Below, one piece after another: positions 5,695 through 9,198 of a stretch of DNA of 9,198 nucleotides. The stretch is from Pseudomonadota bacterium. Lineage in GTDB: Bacteria; Pseudomonadota; Gammaproteobacteria; Burkholderiales; SG8-39. Made by a program: the position numbers and the translations under genes. The stretch's first letter is position 1, and each line of letters starts with the position of its first letter. The stretch spans positions 1 through 9,198 of the forward strand of contig JAKAIH010000073.1 of NCBI GenBank assembly GCA_021825225.1, given 5' to 3'. The notes below the pieces were generated by a model. It was not told the DNA's origin and did not search any database. It saw only the letters and a program-made list of their open reading frames with translations.

Positions 5695-7080
5695 ATGAAC
5701 CGGCCGCGCGAACTGAACGCCACGCTAGTCAACGAACTCAAGGCCCTGCTGGGCGAACGTGCCACCTCCGCGCGCGGCATCTGCGAACAGCACGGCAAGG
5801 ACGAATCCCACTTTCCCTACGCCCCTCCCGACGCCGTGGTATTTCCGCACACCACCGAGGAAGTGCGCGATGTCGTCAACATCTGCCGCCGCCACCAGAT
5901 TCCGATGATCCCCTACGGCGTCGGCACCTCGCTCGAAGGACACATCCTCGCGGTGAAAGGCGGCGTCTGCGTCGACCTGAGCCAGATGAACAAGGTGCTC
6001 GCGGTGCACGAAGCCGACCTCGACGCCGTGGTGCAGGCAGGTGTTACGCGCAAGCAGCTGAACGATCATATCCGCCACACCGGGCTGTTCTTCCCCATCG
6101 ACCCGGGTGCCGATGCGACCATAGGCGGCATGAGCGCGACGCGCGCCTCCGGCACCAATGCGGTGCGCTACGGCACCATGCGCGAGAACGTGCTTTCGCT
6201 TACCGTGGTGCTCGCCGACGGCCGCATCATCAAGACCGCGCGCCGTGCGAAAAAATCCGCGGCCGGCTACGACCTGACGCGGCTGTTCGTCGGCTCGGAG
6301 GGGACCCTGGGCATCATCACCGAGATCACGGTGAAACTGTATGCGGTGCAGGAAGCGATGTCGGCGGCGGTATGCGCATTCGATACGGTCGAAGGCTGCA
6401 CCAGGACTGTGATCCAGACCATACAGGCAGGCGTGCCCGTGGCGCGCTGCGAGATCGTGGATGCGACCGCGATAAGCTGCATCAACAAATACAACAAGAC
6501 CGACTACCGCGTCGCTCCGACCCTGTTCTTCGAATTCCACGGCTCGCAGGCCAGCGTGGTGGAACAGGCCGAGGCGGTGCAGGAGATCGCGCGCGAAAAC
6601 GGCGGTATGGATTTCCAGTGGGCGACCAAGGCCGAGGAGCGCACCAGGCTGTGGGAGGCGCGCCATAATTTCTACTTTGCCGGCCTCCAGCTACGGCCCG
6701 GCTGCCGCGCGATTTCGACCGACGTGTGCGTGCCGATTTCGCGCCTGGCCGAGTGCGTATCCGAAACCATGAAGGACGTGGCGGGCTATCTGTGCCCGGT
6801 GCCGCTGGCCGGGCACGTGGGCGACGGCAATTTCCACCTGATGTTCCTGGTGGACCCAGCCAAGCCGGAGGAGCTGGAGTTGGCGAAATCGTTCAACAAG
6901 CGGCTGGTCGAGCGCGCGCTCGCGATGGAAGGCACCTGCACCGGCGAGCACGGCATCGGTCTGGGCAAGCAGGACTGGCTGCGCGCGGAACTGGGCGAGG
7001 CGGTCGACCTGATGCGCGACATCAAGCGCCTGTTCGACCCGGACAACCTGATGAACCCGGGCAAGGTGGTGCCGCTGTAG
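5695..7080 (+). CDS. FAD-linked D-lactate dehydrogenase-type oxidoreductase (GlcD/LDHD family)
   Basis: This 461-residue flavoprotein is predicted to oxidise a D-2-hydroxy acid, most likely D-lactate, to the keto acid and pass electrons to a cytochrome or quinone. The PCMH-type FAD-binding domain spans ~42-220, with VVFPHTTEEV at 48-57, PYGVGTSLEGH at 73-83, DPGADATIGGM at 136-146, ASGTNAVRYGTMREN at 151-165 and GSEGTLGIITE at 200-210. The FAD-oxidase C-terminal domain spans ~221-460, with the metal/substrate histidines H374 and H381 in GHVGDGNFH and Glu418-His419 in CTGEHGIG. The 'GTSLEGH' and 'GTCTGEHG' signatures fit cytochrome-linked D-lactate dehydrogenase better than glycolate oxidase GlcD, though substrate needs testing. 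No GlcE or GlcF gene follows, so it is not a glycolate oxidase operon. ATG 5695 is preferred because an upstream in-frame TTG (5665) overlaps the -10 box. The ribosome binding site is weak. Confidence 0.88.
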   Translation: MNRPRELNATLVNELKALLGERATSARGICEQHGKDESHFPYAPPDAVVFPHTTEEVRDVVNICRRHQIPMIPYGVGTSLEGHILAVKGGVCVDLSQMNKVLAVHEADLDAVVQAGVTRKQLNDHIRHTGLFFPIDPGADATIGGMSATRASGTNAVRYGTMRENVLSLTVVLADGRIIKTARRAKKSAAGYDLTRLFVGSEGTLGIITEITVKLYAVQEAMSAAVCAFDTVEGCTRTVIQTIQAGVPVARCEIVDATAISCINKYNKTDYRVAPTLFFEFHGSQASVVEQAEAVQEIARENGGMDFQWATKAEERTRLWEARHNFYFAGLQLRPGCRAISTDVCVPISRLAECVSETMKDVAGYLCPVPLAGHVGDGNFHLMFLVDPAKPEELELAKSFNKRLVERALAMEGTCTGEHGIGLGKQDWLRAELGEAVDLMRDIKRLFDPDNLMNPGKVVPL

Positions 7081-7141
7081 GGACTGTTCGGCGGCAGTAG
7101 CCGCTGCATACCGGGAACAAAACCTGCGCGCTGCGCGCGCC

Positions 7142-7192
7142 AACCGTGATTTCGGTACGGATAAGAAGCGCATCCGTACCGAAATCACGGTT
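7142..7192. repeat. Perfect 21-bp inverted repeat with 9-nt loop (hairpin A)
   Basis: The arms 7142-7162 and 7172-7192 are exact reverse complements, starting AACCGTGATTTCGG and ending TACGGAT at the loop. The 9-base loop is AAGAAGCGC (7163-7171). No T-run follows on either strand. On the - strand the loop (GCGCTTCTT) and the inner stem resemble hairpin B, so the two look like members of one family in opposite orientation. Confidence 0.9.
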
Positions 7193-7230
7193 ATTGTTAA
7201 CCCCAAACAGGTCGTCTGGGTTTCATCCAA

Positions 7231-7281
7231 GATCGTCAATGGCGTGCGGATGTGCTTTTCATCCGCACGCCATTGACGATC
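7231..7281. repeat. Perfect 22-bp inverted repeat (hairpin B, related to hairpin A)
   Basis: The arms 7231-7252 and 7260-7281 are exact reverse complements (GATCGTCAATGGCG, then TGCGGATG at the loop), around the 7-base loop TGCTTTT. If the closing G-C pair is counted in the loop, the loop is nine bases, GTGCTTTTC. It then matches hairpin A's reverse-strand loop GCGCTTCTT with only transitions. The inner stem GTGCGGAT parallels GTACGGAT in hairpin A. The element is also 51 bp long, the same as hairpin A. Confidence 0.9.
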
Positions 7282-7282
7282 C

Positions 7283-7306
7283 GCGCGGACGGGGCGCCGT
7301 CCGCGC
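7283..7306. repeat. Perfect 10-bp GC-rich hairpin (hairpin C)
   Basis: GCGCGGACGG (7283-7292) and CCGTCCGCGC (7297-7306) pair perfectly around GGCG, one base after hairpin B. It shares no obvious sequence with A or B and has no T-run on either side. Confidence 0.8.
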
Positions 7307-7341
7307 AAGTGCGGCCACAGCAGTTCGAACTGATTTGTTCT

Positions 7342-7887
7342 TCAGACTTTCAAAAAATTCTCGCGGTAATACTTCATTTCCTCGATCGACTCGTAGATGT
7401 CCGCGAGCGCCTCGTGCTTGCCATGCTTGGTGAGGCCCTTGGCCAGTTCCGGCTTCCAGCGCTTCGCCAGCTCCTTCAGCGTGCTGACATCGAGGTTGCG
7501 GTAGTGGAAATAGGCCTCCAGCCGCGGCATATGGCGCGCGAGGAACCTGCGATCCTGACAGATGGAGTTACCGCAGATCGGCGAGGTTCTGGAGGGAATG
7601 TGCTCGGCGAGGAAATCCAGATACTGTTGTTCGGCCTCCGCCTCCGCCAGCGTGGAGGCCTTGACCTTGGCGATCAGGCCGGAGCGCGCGTGGGTAGACT
7701 TGTTCCAGTCGTCCATCGCATCGAGCACACTGTCGGCCTGATGCACGACCAGCACCGGCGACTCGGCAATCGTGTTCAACTGCGAGTCGGTGACCACGAT
7801 CGCGATTTCGATAATTCTGTCGCGGTCGGGATCGAGTCCGGTCATTTCCATGTCTAACCAGGCAAGATTATTCTGATCTTGGGGCAT
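7342..7887 (-). CDS. orn: Oligoribonuclease (3'-5' exoribonuclease of the DEDDh family)
   Basis: This 181-residue cytoplasmic enzyme degrades very short RNAs, especially dinucleotides including pGpG from cyclic-di-GMP breakdown, to mononucleotides. The DEDDh catalytic set is complete: Asp12 and Glu14 in [10 protein letters not shown], Asp112 in [12 protein letters not shown], His158 and Asp163 in KHEALADI. Family blocks such as DRDRIIEIA (21-29), MDDWN (58-62) and [21 protein letters not shown] (126-146, closely like the E. coli enzyme) run throughout. Length and N-terminus match E. coli Orn, supporting ATG 7887 even though the Shine-Dalgarno is weak. It diverges from the M48 peptidase gene across 42 bases; I recall this orn-M48 pairing in betaproteobacteria but cannot check it here. 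Confidence 0.97.
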   Translation of the reverse strand: MPQDQNNLAWLDMEMTGLDPDRDRIIEIAIVVTDSQLNTIAESPVLVVHQADSVLDAMDDWNKSTHARSGLIAKVKASTLAEAEAEQQYLDFLAEHIPSRTSPICGNSICQDRRFLARHMPRLEAYFHYRNLDVSTLKELAKRWKPELAKGLTKHGKHEALADIYESIEEMKYYRENFLKV

Positions 7888-7916
7888 GATGCCGGGGTTT
7901 CCAGTGTTGATTGATT

Positions 7917-7922
7917 GAAGGG
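7917..7922 (+). promoter_or_regulatory. Ribosome binding site that selects a GTG start for the M48 peptidase
   Basis: GAAGGG lies 7 bases before GTG 7930. The next in-frame start, ATG 7948, has no Shine-Dalgarno. The GAAGGG overlaps the last of three tandem TTGA units (7907-7918), and an in-frame TGA at 7912-7914 rules out a much longer protein. Confidence 0.55.
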
Positions 7923-7929
7923 CTTTATT

Positions 7930-9198
7930 GTGTCATATTTCAGTCAGATGCAGACTTTCACCGCCGTTTTTCTCGCAGCGCTCGCGCTCACGCTGGGCCT
8001 GCGCCTGTGGCTCGCCCGGCGCCACATCCGGCACATCGCGCGCTGCCGCGACCGCGTGCCCGAGGATTTCGCCGAACACATCGGTCTGGCTGCGCACCAG
8101 AAAGCGGCCGATTACAGCGCCGACAAGACGCGCCTGGGAATGATCGACCTGGGTGTCGGCACGCTGTTCCTGCTAGCGCTAACCCTGGGCGGGGCGCTGC
8201 AGGCGCTGCACGAGCTGTGGCTGCGCGCCTTCGCTGCCGGCAGCTATGCGCACGGCATCGCCGTCATCGTCAGCGTGGCGCTGATTTCAGGGCTTATCGA
8301 TCTGCCGCTGTCGCTGTACCGCACCTTCGTCATCGAAGCGCGCTTCGGCTTCAACAAGATGACGCTGCGGCTGTTCTTCGCCGATCTGGCGAAGCAGACG
8401 CTGCTCGGTGCGGCGCTGGGCCTGCCGCTGCTGCTATGCGTGCTGTGGCTGATGCAGCGCATGGGTGAGCAATGGTGGCTGTATGTCTGGCTCACCTGGA
8501 TCGCGTTCAATCTGCTGGTGCTCACCGTCTACCCCACGCTGATCGCGCCGCTGTTCAACAAGTTCACGCCGCTGCAGGATGTTGCCCTGAAGAGCCGCAT
8601 CGAGGCGCTGCTCGCGAAGTGCGGCTTCAGGGCGCAGGGCCTGTACGTGATGGACAGTTCGCGCCGCTCCAGCCACGGCAACGCCTATTTCACCGGCTTT
8701 GGCGCGGCCAAGCGCATCGTGCTGTTCGACACGCTGATCGCACGCCTGGCTCCGGCGGAGATCGAGGCGGTGCTGGCGCACGAGCTGGGGCATTTCAAAT
8801 ACCATCATGTCTGGAAGCGCATGGCGGCCCTGTTCGCCATGAGCCTGGTTTTCCTGTGGATACTCGGCTATGCGATGAAGCAGGATTGGTTCTACGCCGG
8901 GCTCAACGTGCAGGCGCATACCACCGCGCTCGCGCTGCTGCTGTTCTTTCTCGTGGTGCCGGTGTTCACCTTTTTGCTGCATCCGCTCACCAGCCTGTAT
9001 TCGCGCAAGCACGAATACGAAGCCGACGCCTATGCCGCGCGCCACGCGATCCCCGCCGACCTGGTGCGCGCGCTGGTGAAGCTGTACCAGGACAACGCGG
9101 CAACGCTCACCCCCGATCCGCTGTACTCGGCCTTCTACGATTCACATCCGCCGGCGCTCGCGCGCATCGCCCGGCTGCAAGGCGCCGCGGCGCTGGCG
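7930..9198 (+). CDS. Membrane M48 family metallopeptidase (Ste24/CAAX protease-like), cut at the right edge
   Basis: A frame open to the window end encodes 423 residues of a zinc metalloprotease of the M48 (Ste24-like) family, embedded in the inner membrane. The zinc site is HELGH at 284-288 (His284, Glu285 catalytic, His288), with Glu362 in the 'EYEAD' segment as third ligand and Asp366 four residues on. Other family blocks are LFNKFTPL near 210, [12 protein letters not shown] ahead of the zinc site, and YDSHPP near the end. Hydrophobic segments lie near 8-28, 75-100, 105-125, 155-180, 180-205, 295-315 and 328-352. The ending after YDSHPP is near where the family usually stops, so little is missing. 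Bacterial members are thought to act on membrane proteins, and the substrate is unknown. GTG 7930 is chosen from its ribosome binding site; ATG 7948 is the alternative. Confidence 0.93.
   Translation, partial: MSYFSQMQTFTAVFLAALALTLGLRLWLARRHIRHIARCRDRVPEDFAEHIGLAAHQKAADYSADKTRLGMIDLGVGTLFLLALTLGGALQALHELWLRAFAAGSYAHGIAVIVSVALISGLIDLPLSLYRTFVIEARFGFNKMTLRLFFADLAKQTLLGAALGLPLLLCVLWLMQRMGEQWWLYVWLTWIAFNLLVLTVYPTLIAPLFNKFTPLQDVALKSRIEALLAKCGFRAQGLYVMDSSRRSSHGNAYFTGFGAAKRIVLFDTLIARLAPAEIEAVLAHELGHFKYHHVWKRMAALFAMSLVFLWILGYAMKQDWFYAGLNVQAHTTALALLLFFLVVPVFTFLLHPLTSLYSRKHEYEADAYAARHAIPADLVRALVKLYQDNAATLTPDPLYSAFYDSHPPALARIARLQGAAALA

Larger units (their letters stand above)
7081..7341. other. 261-bp gap between convergent genes, rich in hairpins
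   Basis: No gene is visible. The region holds a small hairpin GCGGC-AGTA-GCCGC (7091-7104), a GC-rich GCGCG-CTG-CGCGC (7126-7138), two long perfect palindromes (7142-7192, 7231-7281), a third (7283-7306) and the 12-bp palindrome CAGTTCGAACTG (7321-7332). None is followed by a proper T-run, so no standard terminator is clear for either flanking gene, although the structures may still stop transcription. Confidence 0.7.

Noticed and set aside
5433..5798. N-terminal extension of the flavin reductase frame up to 5798
   Set aside because: The added residues are low-complexity Arg/Gly-rich and overlap the divergent promoters and the neighbouring gene. The family N-terminus and a good ribosome binding site place the start at 5432.
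5725..6666. 313-codon - strand open frame inside the D-lactate dehydrogenase-like gene
   Set aside because: It is antisense to a well-conserved enzyme and has no domain pattern; it is a GC-bias shadow.
7142..7192. Hairpin A as an ordinary Rho-independent terminator
   Set aside because: The stem is far longer than usual and there is no T-run after it on either strand. It may still slow polymerase, but the classical signal is missing.
7142..7306. CRISPR array in the palindrome-rich gap
   Set aside because: The repeats are inverted hairpins of differing sequence, not regularly spaced direct repeats, and no cas gene is near.
7911..8468. 185-codon + strand frame starting [10 protein letters not shown]
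   Set aside because: It is out of frame with the M48 peptidase, whose frame carries HELGH and membrane segments. This one is Arg/Ala-rich with no family pattern.

Overview
The window is GC-rich and densely coded with short intergenic gaps. Several proteins are typical of Proteobacteria: a GlcD/LDHD-type D-lactate dehydrogenase, oligoribonuclease, and a Ste24-like M48 peptidase divergent from orn. Together they suggest a betaproteobacterium, perhaps of the Nitrosomonadales type. That placement is an inference from protein style and gene order, not from a marker gene.

Layout, left to right. (1) The last 30 codons of a probable class III (CaiB/BaiF) CoA-transferase run off the left edge on the + strand, followed by a strong hairpin and an 85-bp MITE-like inverted repeat. 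(2) On the - strand lie a short-chain dehydrogenase/reductase (SDR) and, downstream of it, a small mono-heme cytochrome c lipoprotein that has its own good promoter and ribosome binding site. (3) Also on the - strand is a two-gene operon: a coiled-coil protein built from exact 36-residue repeats, then a 772-residue class III adenylate cyclase with GAF-GAF-PAS-cyclase-TPR order. (4) A flavin reductase-like protein (-) and a D-lactate dehydrogenase-type FAD oxidoreductase (+) diverge from a shared promoter region; the + promoter has a perfect TATAAT. (5) A 261-bp gap between convergent genes carries two related, perfect 21-22-bp hairpins plus a third GC-rich hairpin. (6) Oligoribonuclease (-) and a membrane M48 metallopeptidase (+, cut by the right edge) diverge across only 42 bp.

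Most genes are recognisable metabolic or housekeeping genes. The cyclase operon is the signalling unit: its second GAF domain keeps the full NKFDE cyclic-nucleotide-binding signature, and its upstream partner is a pure repeat coiled coil of unknown role. The least explained DNA is the hairpin pair at 7142-7281. The two elements differ in stem sequence but keep perfect pairing, the same 9-nt loop size and a common inner stem, so they look like members of one palindromic repeat family.
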